64,000 bases of DNA from assembly GCA_037833965.1 (NCBI GenBank), contig AP031358.1, positions 20,964,001-21,028,000 of the forward strand. Reading direction: 5' to 3'. The DNA is from Marchantia polymorpha subsp. ruderalis (Eukaryota > Streptophyta > Marchantiopsida > Marchantiales > Marchantiaceae). Within the stretch, counting starts at the first letter, position 1; every line of letters starts with the position of its first letter. The position numbers and the translations under genes were made by a program. Below are positions 47,751 through 57,149 of this stretch, piece by piece. The notes under the pieces are model-generated. The model was not told the origin of the DNA and made no database searches. It was given only the letters and a program-made list of their open reading frames with translations.

Positions 47751-48874
47751 TCATAACATCAAATAGGGCATATCATCAATGTCATCAAAATATTCTCCAA
47801 TACTATCACTACAAAAGTCATCTGAAGTTCCTCCGATGGAGTTTTTAGATATTTCTTCTGAATCACTATAGATGTCTTTTGAAAGAAGTCCAACAGATAA
47901 TGTGAAAACACAAGATTGAAGCTTTGATGATGATATCACACTCTCAGTCTCCTCATTCATTAAGTCTGCAACATCAGAATCTCCTTTTCTTTTGCATGTA
48001 CGGGCATTGTGTCCCAATTGCTTGCATTTGGAACACTTACTTTTTGCCCTGTAATCTTGGTTCTTCAAAGCTTGACTTGCTTCTGTTTGTTTTACAATTT
48101 GTACATGTTTATCACCAGGTAGAATCTGTTGTAGGTCAACATCATCACAAATGGGGTACTTAACAAACATCATATCACCCTCTCCATAGAACTCGTCGGT
48201 TGCAAGTTCTAATGAAGCTTTGCGTAAACTTTTACCACTGTCAATTCTCACCATCTGATGACGACTTCTTTTTACAGTTAAAGGAGGTGGGTAACAATCT
48301 TAATGAGCATTCAAGTGAAGATTCATTATAACATACGTAAACTTTCAGTTTTCCAACACCGGTTGAAATGTCTGTGAAAGTCTTTGCCTTCCATATTATC
48401 CCATGCCATGAGATGTCCTCATGGCCAAATCATTTCTTGTGTCTCCACAAAGGTACATGTAGTTGTCGGTGACAATGAAACAACTTACTCTTCATTGCCA
48501 TATGTAGTAGAAACTTTGGCGCTATACTTCTCGTCGTCAACAACCTGCCATTGTCCATAAGTTCGCAGGTTCACCTTGTGTCAAAAATCTATTGGAAAAG
48601 TCAGAATAGGCTTTCTTCTGGCAACTTTTGAACGTCAAAAATTGAACTTATTTTGAATTTAATCCCACAACGTAACAATCAACTTGAAAGTAGCATACTC
48701 TCGTATCTCCAACAAATCCAAATTTATCTGTTTGATAGTATTAGAAGTCACTTTGCCTAGTCGAGGTAGTGGAAATGCATCTCTAGACCATAGTCGCAGA
48801 TGTATCTATCTAATATAATGTGCAACATCTTCTCTTTTTTTTGTTTGTGACAAAAACTTCATCTTCCTCTTCAT
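47751..48874 (-). pseudogene. MULE transposase, C-terminal part with zinc knuckle
   Basis: On the minus strand, from about 48870 leftward, decayed frames follow a MuDR-type C-terminus. A PRLGKVTSNTIKQINLDLLE-like block (about 48770-48700) and an REYATFKLIVTLWD helix are recognisable, then stops interrupt. The last part is an intact 167-codon frame (48254-47751) with a CCHC knuckle CSKCKQLGHNARTC (C-x2-C-x4-H-x4-C), the finger that typically ends plant MULE transposases after the SWIM domain. An acidic Asp/Ser tail follows. The missing catalytic segment lies inverted immediately to the right. Confidence 0.7.
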
Positions 48875-48910
48875 ATTCCAGCTTTGATGTCCAAGATTCA
48901 AGAGGAAGAT
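48875..48910 (+). repeat. 36-bp breakpoint repeat, left copy
   Basis: This copy is exactly the reverse complement of 49390-49425. It encodes P-A-L-M-S-K-I-Q-E-E-D of the transposase. The 11 bp ATCTTCCTCTT at 48861-48871 is the reverse complement of its last 11 bp, a likely microhomology used when the inversion formed. Confidence 0.85.
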
Positions 48911-49389
48911 CCGGGCATTGTAGTTAATTGGTCAACTTACGCCAATTCTACAATTTTCCATCGAGCATTTATATGCCCCTCAGCGACACGTAATGCTATG
49001 AAGTATTGTCAACCGCAAGTTAGCTTGGACGCATGTCACACAAAAATCATGAAGTATCCCTCTCAGCTTTTCATGGCCATTGCTCTTGATGGAAATAGTG
49101 AAGTGGTGATTCTTTGTTTTGATTTAGCACCGGTTGAGAACATAGAGAATTAGACTTGGTTTTGCACTTTACTTCAGGTTTCCATAATAGGTTTATTTGA
49201 TCCAAATGTTCCTTCAATTTCTGATAGACAAAAAAGACTTTTAGTTGCAATGAAAGATGTATTTCCAAGTTCTATACATGGTTATTGTGCTTTTCATTTG
49301 AAAAGTAACATTAAGCAGGCATTTAGTAAATTCTGTGAGGATTTTTTTTGAGCCTTGGTATATGCTGAGACCAAGACTCGTCGTTTTGT

Positions 49390-49425
49390 ATCTTCCTCTT
49401 GAATCTTGGACATCAAAGCTGGAAT
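49390..49425 (-). repeat. 36-bp breakpoint repeat, right copy
   Basis: This is the in-place copy within the N-terminal transposase frame; its reverse complement is at 48875-48910. The frame leaves transposase sense right after it and runs into the antisense of the flipped segment (TKRRVLVSAYTK). Confidence 0.85.
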
Positions 49426-49713
49426 CATATGGTAAGATTTCTGCTCTACTCCTATGTATAAATCCTTCACAATATACTTAGCCCGCCACATCTGATGATA
49501 CTTTGTATTTAACTTATAATCAGATCTGAATCCAATCACTAATTCTCTAAAAGTTACACGAATGTTGCGTGTAATTCTATTTCCTATCGTTCCGTCAAGC
49601 CAGTGTGAAGTATGTAAAGGACCTCTCCACCTACTCTTATGTCGCGGACATGTGTGTTCAACATTCAACAAAGTGATCACAAATGCACCCTTTGTAGCGC
49701 GTTGGCAGCGCAC
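49426..49713 (-). pseudogene. MULE transposase, N-terminal part
   Basis: The minus-strand frame encodes NVEHTCPRHKSRW, a helical block IRVTFRELVIGFRSDYKL and then MWRAKYIVKDLYIGVEQKS, leading into MIPALMSKIQEED. This is the conserved order of the MuDR N-terminal DNA-binding region and its link to the DDE domain. More N-terminal sequence may continue to about 49912 in other frames, with decay. The Ty3/gypsy element inserted just beyond (50148) separates any right-hand terminus from the gene. Confidence 0.75.
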
Positions 49714-50147
49714 TTTAAAAGAACATGGACCTATGAAACTAGATTCCCTAAAACTAGTATTTGATCTAATTCACCACAAGCTCCAGTCACAAAAGATACA
49801 CATGATCAAAAGATATACAGATGATGTTGTGTTTCTAAACACAACATCACGATGGGGTCCAAAACTTCCAGGAATTCACTCCAAAGTATGTTTTACGACT
49901 GAACGGGGATAGCTCAAATACTTTTGTTAACTCTAGAAGATACTTTGCTGTTTGTCGCAGGTTGATTTAGCTTGATTCTTCTGGCAGCTGCTTTCATAGC
50001 TTATACACTAACACGCGTAGAAGTTGTGGGAGTGTACTTGGTTGTGGTTGAACTCTGCACTTCTCGAATAGAAACTCTCTCCATTTCAACCTCTTCAGTT
50101 AGCTCAATTTTTTTTCACCTAATAAAAGGCTTTCGCCTTACTGGGCC

Positions 50148-51005
50148 TGTAAGACTGGGTGTTGCACATATGTACTAAGTCTTAAAAGTGGTCAAGGGAA
50201 TAAGGATGATTAGCCAAGGCATAGCTAAGACTAGCTAGTTATGACTAAACTAGTTAGTTATAACTAAGTTTATCTAGTCATGACTAAGTTTAGCTACAAT
50301 CTCTATAGTTGGCGGAATAATTAGCGGAGTTCTAGAAGAATGGAGTGAGCACTTCTATTTTGTCTTTCACAAGGAATGAGCACTTCTATTTTGTCTCATA
50401 CAAAAGTTCTAGATTCCAAGGGATTAGATATTTGACTAGAAGCTTGGATTTGATTGGTTTGACTAAATGTATGAAAGATGATTGGCTAGACTAAGTCTAA
50501 TGTTGACTTAGTGGCTAGGAAGCTTGTAGAAGTTTAAAAGCTTCCAATGGCATGTCGCCACCTCAACCTTGGATTCCGGAAGCTTCTAGAAGGTTTAGGT
50601 AGGCCAATGGCATGTTGCCACGTAGAGAAGGTTAGTCAAACTTACCTAGGTAAAAGTAAGTTAGGAGAAATTACCACATGTTACTATGGTAACTTCTCAA
50701 GTAGTATAAATAGAGAGGTAGAGTAGCACCTCTCAAGCAAGTTTGGAGAGTCATGTGTGAGGACTTGTTTCAGTAATGAAGGAGTGAAGTTTTTGAGTAT
50801 CTTGGAGTATCGACGTGTGTTTGCATTTATGTGAAGAGGGTGATGTGAGGAGAGTTGTGTGTGAGTTGGAGTGATACATGAGAGTTTGTAAGAGAAGGTG
50901 TTTGGGACATGAGTGAGAGTATGAATCTTAGTCTTCTAGAACCATGATGCGCTACCACAAAGCCATCAGAGGTAAACCTGAGTGAGAGTCAGCCCGGAGG
51001 TTGCA
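50148..51005 (+). repeat. 5' LTR
   Basis: Begins TGTAAGACTGGGTGTTGCAC and ends GGAGGTTGCA (TG...CA). The upstream part has clustered short palindromes (TAGTTATAACTA, AGTCATGACT, AACTAGTT at 50230-50295). A TATAAATA box lies at 50705-50712, giving a probable R start about 30 bp downstream. Confidence 0.95.
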
Positions 51006-51009
51006 TTTT

Positions 51010-51026
51010 TGGTTCCGTTGCCGGGA
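51010..51026 (+). other. Primer-binding site
   Basis: TGGTTCCGTTGCCGGGA lies 4 nt after the LTR. It matches the complement of the plant tRNA-Asp 3' end (TGGCGCCGTTGCCGGG) except for two bases. This marks first-strand cDNA priming. Confidence 0.75.
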
Positions 51027-51682
51027 CCTCAATCTAGAAGGCGGAATGTTTAGGATTCGATTTCTAGCTCGAGAGAAAGTATCCATGAGGGATCACTTGG
51101 TGTTAACATTGGGGAATGAAAGAGCGGAGAGTGTGCTTGAGAGCGAAATTCCATTTGTTTATCCCATAGTCTCATATGATAGCCTAGAAGTGATTTTGTA
51201 TGTTTTGTTCACGTAAACATGTCTTTTTGAGAGAAAAGTGATCTTAGACACCGAAAAGTATTTTTGAAGGTATTCTTCAAAGTTTTTATTGATTTTAGAG
51301 TGAAAGATAGAGAAAATTTACGTTTTTGTTTCAGGTCCAGATCATGTGTTAACAGAAAGATATGAGAGTTAGAAGTTGAGTGGGTTTTCACGGGTATCAA
51401 AAGTCTGCTCTCTGGAAAGTTTGTACAGAGTTGATTACTTTTTCTGTATTTCAATTTAGGCTTTGAAACTTCGTACGAGTGTGTATTGGAAGATAAGCTA
51501 CGTTTGAGTCAAAATTTCACTGAAAGATCACGTCTAGAGACGAAGTTATGTTGATTTGAAGTTGAGGGGGTACAAAAGCAAGATAACAAAGCAAAAGTTT
51601 TTGATTTCTTTATTCACAGTTTTCGTCAAGTAGATAGCGTTTCTGGGAGAGGTCTTTTGAGTGGTTTCTACCTTATGGGAAA

Positions 51683-52126
51683 ATGAGTGAACAAGAAGGT
51701 TGGAAGGTTAGGTTATCCAAAGTACCTCAAGGCTTGGATGTTATAGTGTCTTTAGACTCCAATACAAGAGAATTCAAGGTGGAGTTTGAAGAAAGAGTAG
51801 TGAGTCAATCTCCAAGAGTCAAACGTGAAACTTGTTTTTATTGTGGAGAGGAGGGCCATAAGGTTGTCAATTGTTCCCTGCGGAACAAAGATAGAAGATT
51901 GAGGAGCAAGAGGAACTTGGGAGATTTGAAACTTCACTTGGGACCATCATCGCCACATGAATCCCAAAGCGCCACCTTCTGTGACAATTGCGGAGTGATT
52001 GGGCTACCAGCGGGACACGAATGCAGCGGAGTGAAGGCACTTCTGGAATCACTTGTGGAAGGGTTTGACGGCAAGCTAAGTGCTGAAACAGAGAAAGTGA
52101 CCTCAGCGGGTTCAAGCTCCAACTGA
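51683..52126 (+). CDS. Extra leader ORF with CCHC zinc knuckle
   Basis: A 147-codon ORF sits between the primer-binding site and gag-pol. A retroviral-type knuckle CFYCGEEGHKVVNC occupies residues 51-64 (C51, C54, H59, C64). A second Cys/His cluster CDNCGVIGLPAGHEC is at 100-114. A basic segment lies between them, and an acidic/Ser-rich end closes the protein. The main polyprotein has its own knuckle, so this is an additional protein and not the family's gag. Typical gypsy elements place extra ORFs after pol. It could be a captured host mRNA fragment or a duplicated nucleocapsid piece; its function is unknown. Confidence 0.7.
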   Translation: MSEQEGWKVRLSKVPQGLDVIVSLDSNTREFKVEFEERVVSQSPRVKRETCFYCGEEGHKVVNCSLRNKDRRLRSKRNLGDLKLHLGPSSPHESQSATFCDNCGVIGLPAGHECSGVKALLESLVEGFDGKLSAETEKVTSAGSSSN

Positions 52127-52318
52127 AGATGGAGATCATCATTCGAATGATGGAGAAGATGATGATGAGGGTAAGACTCATCGTATGCCTAGGAGAGGAG
52201 AGAGCTTTGGCTATCTTGGAACAACCAATTCCTTTTGTGTTTCCTTTGATGAATTACTCAAGGATGGAGTTAGTGTTGTTTATATTGTATTAGGAAGCCC
52301 CATATAAATTTCCAATAG

Positions 52319-52349
52319 AAAAAAAATAAAAAAAAAAAAAAAAAAAAAA
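52319..52349 (+). repeat. A-rich tract before gag-pol
   Basis: Eight A, one T, then twenty-two A, ending 10 nt before the ATG at 52360. It may be an unstructured leader helping translation of the second ORF, or the poly(A) tail scar of a captured transcript carrying the leader ORF. Confidence 0.85.
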
Positions 52350-52359
52350 TTAGTTGGAA

Positions 52360-55300
52360 ATGGGGAAGCTTCCGGTATTTTATGGGAGGGAGAATGAGGA
52401 TGTAGAAGCTTTTGTTAGGGACTTCAAGAGGGCTTGCATAGGAAACAATGAGAGGAAGAAAGACGAGTGGGCTATGCTTTTGCCGGATTTCTTGGAGGAT
52501 TCTGCTCTCAAGTGGTACAAGGAGTACAAGAGGGAGCATTCGGAGGACGACACGTGGGAGACATTAACGGAGAACCTGATCGAAAACTTTCTTCCCAGTG
52601 AAAGTTATGAAAAGTTGATGTGTGAGGTCACCTTCTTGAAACAAGGAGAGAACGAGAAGGTGAGGACCTATGTGGAGAGAACCGAGAAGTTGGAATCTAG
52701 ATTCCACGTGGTGTTGAGGAAGGGCGGAGACGAAGTGGATGCTACAATGGTGGGGATAAGGGCGATGCTCATGAAGAACTTCGTTGGAGGTTTGAGACCA
52801 GAGATTCGAAGTAAGGTGAGATACGAGAAGCCCTCTTCTAAGGCTGAAGCCATTCGAATTGCTATTAGAATGGAGGAGAGCTTAGAAGATGATGATTCTA
52901 GCTTGGTGGCTAGAGAAGTAGCTCCACCGGTTGTAGGAAAGTCTATTGTTTCAAACACTTCTACTTCATCCACGATAGCGAATCCTAGTGTGGATTTTCA
53001 AAATGAGTTGAAATCTATCACGGAGACTCTAGCAGATCTCAAGATCAATGTAGTACAGTTGTGGGAGAAGAGGAATCAGAACGTAGTAGGAGGCTCTAGG
53101 GGGTATGGAAATTATCCTCCAAGAGGAAATCCACCTTCAGGAAACTTTGCGGTTTCTTGCTTTTCTTGTGGAGGTCCTCATTTTCAGAGGAATTGTCCTA
53201 ACCCTCGACAACATGATGGAGTTCGGCACAACAACAATGCACCGGCCACGCAACAAGCCAAGGATAAGGGAGTAGCATCCATTGATGTATTCCCTCATCA
53301 ATGCACTTTTGAGAAAGGGGAGAGCTCAAAATCGAAAGTGGATATCCTTGCTCATGAGAAGAAGCGGGCCCGATTTGCGGACGAGTCGATTTTCATGGAG
53401 GACACGCCAAGTCGAAGTACACGGTCAAGTGGAGTGAGTCAACCAAGAGTACCAAGGAAGAAGTTGGGCATGGATGACTTTTCCATTTCATCTTCTCAAG
53501 CTAAGTATGACGTGGTGGAGGATGTAGGAAATCAGAAGGCCAATATAACAGTTGGTCAGCTGATTGCCTTGAATCCAGCCATTCGGAAGGAGTTAAGAGG
53601 AGGTCTTATCTCCACAAGGACCAAGAAGCGGAAATCTAAGGGGAAGGCTCACATGACCAATGTGGGAGTTGGGGTGGTGGATGCGGCTGCTTCGGAGGTA
53701 TGTACACATGCTTCAAAGATCGAAGTGAGGATCAATGGACATGATGTATCAGATGTGTTGGTTGATGGTGGATCGGCTGTGAATGCCATGTCTGAGAGGT
53801 TGATGCAGAAGTTGGGTATGCAACCTTCTAGACCTTCTAGCATAATTGTTGGTATGGCCAACAAACAGAAGGTAAGACCACTGGGGGTGGTAGACAAAGT
53901 TGTGGTTAGTGTGAGGGGAGTGCAAACTTTGCTTTCCTTCCAAATTCTCAAGGAAGCTAGCTACGACTTGCTGTTGGGACGTCCTTGGTTGAGGGCGGTA
54001 AGGACTACGGACCGATGGCACAAGGGCTATTTGAGGATAGGCCCAAAGAACCATCGAGTTAAGGTTCCTTTGACGAGAGGAGGGGAATCCACCACTGACT
54101 CAGATAGACCAACTGACGAGTATTGGGAATCTGAGAGTGAAGAGAGTGGTAGCTTTTCAGAAGTTGACACAGACATCTCAACTTCTGATCAAGAAACATC
54201 ATCGGAGTACTCTTCTGATGATAATGTTCAAGTACAAGTCATTGCTGCCATGGAGTTGTTGCCTAGGCCTGGAGTGAAGAAAGATCCTGACAAAGTGGAG
54301 ATGAGCGAAGAGGAGGTGTGTCGACGACTGTCCACTCTCAGGTTTGGTCCCAAGGTTACCAAGGAGGAAAAGGCAAAGTTTCTGGATATATTTCGCAAAT
54401 ATATTCATGTTTTTGCCTTTAGTTACAAGGATCTTAAGCATGTGACGTTGGAGACTCATCGCATCGAGTTGGAGGAGAAAGCTCGTCCTATTCGGCAAAA
54501 GCAACGCCGAATAAATCCACCTACGGCTCTTGTGGTGAAGGAGGAGATCGACAAGCTCAAGGAGGCTGGCTTCATCTACGAGGTAGAAAATTCTGAATGG
54601 GTGTCTCCAATTGTGATAGTGAAGAAGAAGAATGGTAAGCTACGAGTGTGCGTAGATTACAAAAAGTTGAATGCTGTCACAAAGAAAGACTACTATCCCT
54701 TGCCTTTCATAGATGAGATTCTAGAGGAGGTTGCTGGCCATGAGTGGTATAGTTTTGGAGATGGTTATAGTGGCTATAACCAAATCCAAATTGCCTTAGA
54801 AGACCAACTCAAAACAACTTTTACTACTCCATGGGGAACCTTCGCTTTTAGAGTGATGCCGTTTGGTCTATGTAATGCTCCTGCCACTTTTCAAAGGTTC
54901 ATGAATAGAGTGTTTGAACCTTTCATTGGAAAGTTTGTAAGGGATTTCATAGATGATTTTTGTGTTTACGGGAGGAAAGCGGATCATTTTGATCATTTGA
55001 TCAAAATACTTCAACGGCTGGAGGAAGCTAAGGCTTCACTCAATCCAGAAAAATGCATTTTTGGATGTGAGGAAGGCCTATTGTTGGGGCATATCATCTC
55101 CAAGAATGGTATAGCGGTGGACCCAGAGAAGGTGACACGGATCATGGAGTTACCTTTTCCGGCGACTTTAACCAAGTTGAGGCAATTCCTTGGTATGGTG
55201 GGGTACTATCGACGGTTCATCTTGTCCTTCTCCAACAAAGCTCATGCCTTGACAAATTACATGAAGAAGGGAGTGGAGTACGAACTCATTTTCAAGGATG

Positions 55301-57126
55301 AAGCTGCAAAGACGGCGTTCGAAGTTCTCAAGAAGGCGTTGGTGACGGCTCCAATTTTGGCGAAACCGGATTGGGGTAAACCTTTCATTCTCTACACAGA
55401 TGCATCAAATATTGCTGTAGGATGCACCTTGAGTCAATTAGATGATGAAAAGCATGATCATCCAATTGCCTATGCTAGTAGACAAATGGTTCAAGCGGAG
55501 AAGAACTACTCAGTGACAGAGAGAGAGGCGTTAGCTGTAATCTTCTCACTTAAGAAGTTTCGACATTATTTGTTGGGTGGGAGATTCACTATAGTGACTG
55601 ATCATAAGGCTTTGAAATACATTTTCAACAAGCCTAATGCTGAAGGGAGGATAGCTAGATGGAAGCTACCACTAGCAGAGTTTGATTATACCATTGAGGA
55701 TAGACCTGGAAAGAAGCATGCTAATGCGGATTTGATGTCGAGAGCATATGATGATGGAGGAGATCAGTCAGTAGATGACACCTTTCCGGATGAGGACTTG
55801 CTAGTCATGGACACGGTGACAACAGTACCGGAGGAGTACAAGGAAATTTGGGATTTCATCTCTAAAGGAGAGTTTTCTCAAGGAATGCATCAAAGGGAGA
55901 AAAATGCATTAGTGAAGAGATGTCAACCATATATGATCATGGAGAAGGTACTTTTTCATCAAGGAGCTGACGGACTTCTACGAAGGGCGGTTGGGAGAGG
56001 AGAGGCATTACAACTCATGAAGGAGTTTCATGATGGTGCAGTATGTGGAGGACATTTTGCGGGGAAGGTAACTGCCTTCAAAATTCTTGATGCTGGTTAT
56101 CATTGGAAGGGTAATTTTAAGGATTGTGTGGAATATTGCAAAAGTTGTGATGTGTGTCAAGCTTTTGCTAAAAAGTCCATGAAAACCCCTCCTATGATTT
56201 CTGTACCAGTGTTAGGTCCTTTTGAAAAGTGGGGAATAGATTTTGTAGGTCCTTTGAATCTTACTCCTCGAGGGAATAAGTTCATTGTGATAGCTACAGA
56301 TTATCTTACGAAGTGGGTAGAGGCAAGACCACTTAAATCTACTAATGAGAAGGAGGTTGGTAGATTTTTATATGAGAGAATCATTACTCGATTTGGTTGT
56401 CCATTGGAGTTAGTATCAGATAGAGGAGGAGAATTTGTGGGAAGTATGATTCAAGCCATGTTGGAGCACTTTTCCATCAAGGCTCGAGTGACCACTTCCT
56501 ACAAACCTAACGCTAATGGGTTGGCGGAGCGGACCAACTACACTTTGTGTATGATGTTGGCCAAGGATGCAGACATGGACGGGAGTAAACACAATTGGGA
56601 CAAGAGGCTCCATGCTATCTTATGGGAGTATCGCACAACATGGAAGACATCTACTGGATACTCACCTTTTCGGATGGTGTATGGAGTTGAGTCAAAACTT
56701 CCCATACAGTTTGACTTGACAACATTCACAACAATCCAGCAAAGGTTGAAGAAATCAAATGGAGCAGAAGCCATCAAGTCTCGCCAACAACAATTGATGG
56801 AGTTGGAGGAAGCTCGAGCACTAGCCATGGTACGAGTGGAGCGGGCTCAACAGTTGCAGAAGAAGTATCACGACAAACGAAGTGGAAACCAGAACTTGAA
56901 ACCGTTCAAGGAAGGTGATTGGGTGATGCTCTTTGATGCAATTAGATACAAGAGAGCTAGGAAAAAGTTTCTTCCTAAGTATTTTGGACCTTTCATAGTT
57001 GAGAAGGTGTGGGGAAATTTCACTTATGACATCAAGGAGTTAGGAGGACGTCACTTCGATCGAGTCAACCACGACAAGTTGAAGTTATTCCATCGAAGAT
57101 CAGATTCTTTCACTCCGAGGGCGTAG
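52360..57126 (+). CDS. Ty3/gypsy gag-pol polyprotein
   Basis: The protein is 1588 aa from the ATG at 52360; numbering here is from the in-frame TTG at 52354, two codons earlier. Gag covers about 1-300, with the knuckle CFSCGGPHFQRNC at 269-281. The protease motif VDGGSAVNAM has its Asp at 471. Reverse transcriptase shows the RVMPFGLCNAPATFQRFM block and a FIDD active site at 865-868. RNase H (LYTDAS) has Asp 1016. Integrase has an HHCC finger from His 1226 and catalytic D1296, D1356 and E1392, with 35 residues between the last two. A GPF module (PKYFGPFIVEKV) follows, and the protein ends HDKLKLFHRRSDSFTPRA without a chromodomain. One frame encodes all functions with no frameshift, so Gag and Pol would need proteolysis for separation. 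Confidence 0.95.
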   Translation: MGKLPVFYGRENEDVEAFVRDFKRACIGNNERKKDEWAMLLPDFLEDSALKWYKEYKREHSEDDTWETLTENLIENFLPSESYEKLMCEVTFLKQGENEKVRTYVERTEKLESRFHVVLRKGGDEVDATMVGIRAMLMKNFVGGLRPEIRSKVRYEKPSSKAEAIRIAIRMEESLEDDDSSLVAREVAPPVVGKSIVSNTSTSSTIANPSVDFQNELKSITETLADLKINVVQLWEKRNQNVVGGSRGYGNYPPRGNPPSGNFAVSCFSCGGPHFQRNCPNPRQHDGVRHNNNAPATQQAKDKGVASIDVFPHQCTFEKGESSKSKVDILAHEKKRARFADESIFMEDTPSRSTRSSGVSQPRVPRKKLGMDDFSISSSQAKYDVVEDVGNQKANITVGQLIALNPAIRKELRGGLISTRTKKRKSKGKAHMTNVGVGVVDAAASEVCTHASKIEVRINGHDVSDVLVDGGSAVNAMSERLMQKLGMQPSRPSSIIVGMANKQKVRPLGVVDKVVVSVRGVQTLLSFQILKEASYDLLLGRPWLRAVRTTDRWHKGYLRIGPKNHRVKVPLTRGGESTTDSDRPTDEYWESESEESGSFSEVDTDISTSDQETSSEYSSDDNVQVQVIAAMELLPRPGVKKDPDKVEMSEEEVCRRLSTLRFGPKVTKEEKAKFLDIFRKYIHVFAFSYKDLKHVTLETHRIELEEKARPIRQKQRRINPPTALVVKEEIDKLKEAGFIYEVENSEWVSPIVIVKKKNGKLRVCVDYKKLNAVTKKDYYPLPFIDEILEEVAGHEWYSFGDGYSGYNQIQIALEDQLKTTFTTPWGTFAFRVMPFGLCNAPATFQRFMNRVFEPFIGKFVRDFIDDFCVYGRKADHFDHLIKILQRLEEAKASLNPEKCIFGCEEGLLLGHIISKNGIAVDPEKVTRIMELPFPATLTKLRQFLGMVGYYRRFILSFSNKAHALTNYMKKGVEYELIFKDEAAKTAFEVLKKALVTAPILAKPDWGKPFILYTDASNIAVGCTLSQLDDEKHDHPIAYASRQMVQAEKNYSVTEREALAVIFSLKKFRHYLLGGRFTIVTDHKALKYIFNKPNAEGRIARWKLPLAEFDYTIEDRPGKKHANADLMSRAYDDGGDQSVDDTFPDEDLLVMDTVTTVPEEYKEIWDFISKGEFSQGMHQREKNALVKRCQPYMIMEKVLFHQGADGLLRRAVGRGEALQLMKEFHDGAVCGGHFAGKVTAFKILDAGYHWKGNFKDCVEYCKSCDVCQAFAKKSMKTPPMISVPVLGPFEKWGIDFVGPLNLTPRGNKFIVIATDYLTKWVEARPLKSTNEKEVGRFLYERIITRFGCPLELVSDRGGEFVGSMIQAMLEHFSIKARVTTSYKPNANGLAERTNYTLCMMLAKDADMDGSKHNWDKRLHAILWEYRTTWKTSTGYSPFRMVYGVESKLPIQFDLTTFTTIQQRLKKSNGAEAIKSRQQQLMELEEARALAMVRVERAQQLQKKYHDKRSGNQNLKPFKEGDWVMLFDAIRYKRARKKFLPKYFGPFIVEKVWGNFTYDIKELGGRHFDRVNHDKLKLFHRRSDSFTPRA

Positions 57127-57130
57127 TGAA

Positions 57131-57149
57131 ATCTTGGTCCGGGGGTAAA
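57131..57149 (+). other. Polypurine-like tract before the 3' LTR
   Basis: GGTCCGGGGGTAAA abuts the 3' LTR and is the expected position for plus-strand priming. It is interrupted by pyrimidines and so is less pure than most. Confidence 0.55.

Larger units (their letters stand above)
48875..49425 (+). pseudogene. MULE transposase catalytic segment, inverted relative to the rest
   Basis: The + strand encodes the MULE DDE-domain order: FHRAFICPSATRNAMKYC, VSLDACHTK (first Asp and metal-binding context), QLFMAIALDGNSEVVILCF, then APVENIEN with a TAG at 49151 where the family usually has Trp, TWFCTLL, SDRQKRLLVAMKDVFPS, and GYCAFHLKSNIKQAF. It ends with a TGA near 49349. Family members carry this block between the N-terminal part (here on the minus strand at 49426-49713) and the C-terminal part (minus strand, left). 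It therefore has been flipped in place. A 36-bp sequence encoding ALMSKIQEED lies at both ends in inverse orientation. Confidence 0.8.

Noticed and set aside
51006..51216. 71-codon ORF starting at the LTR edge
   Set aside because: Lies over the primer-binding site and leader; no motif and not needed for the element.
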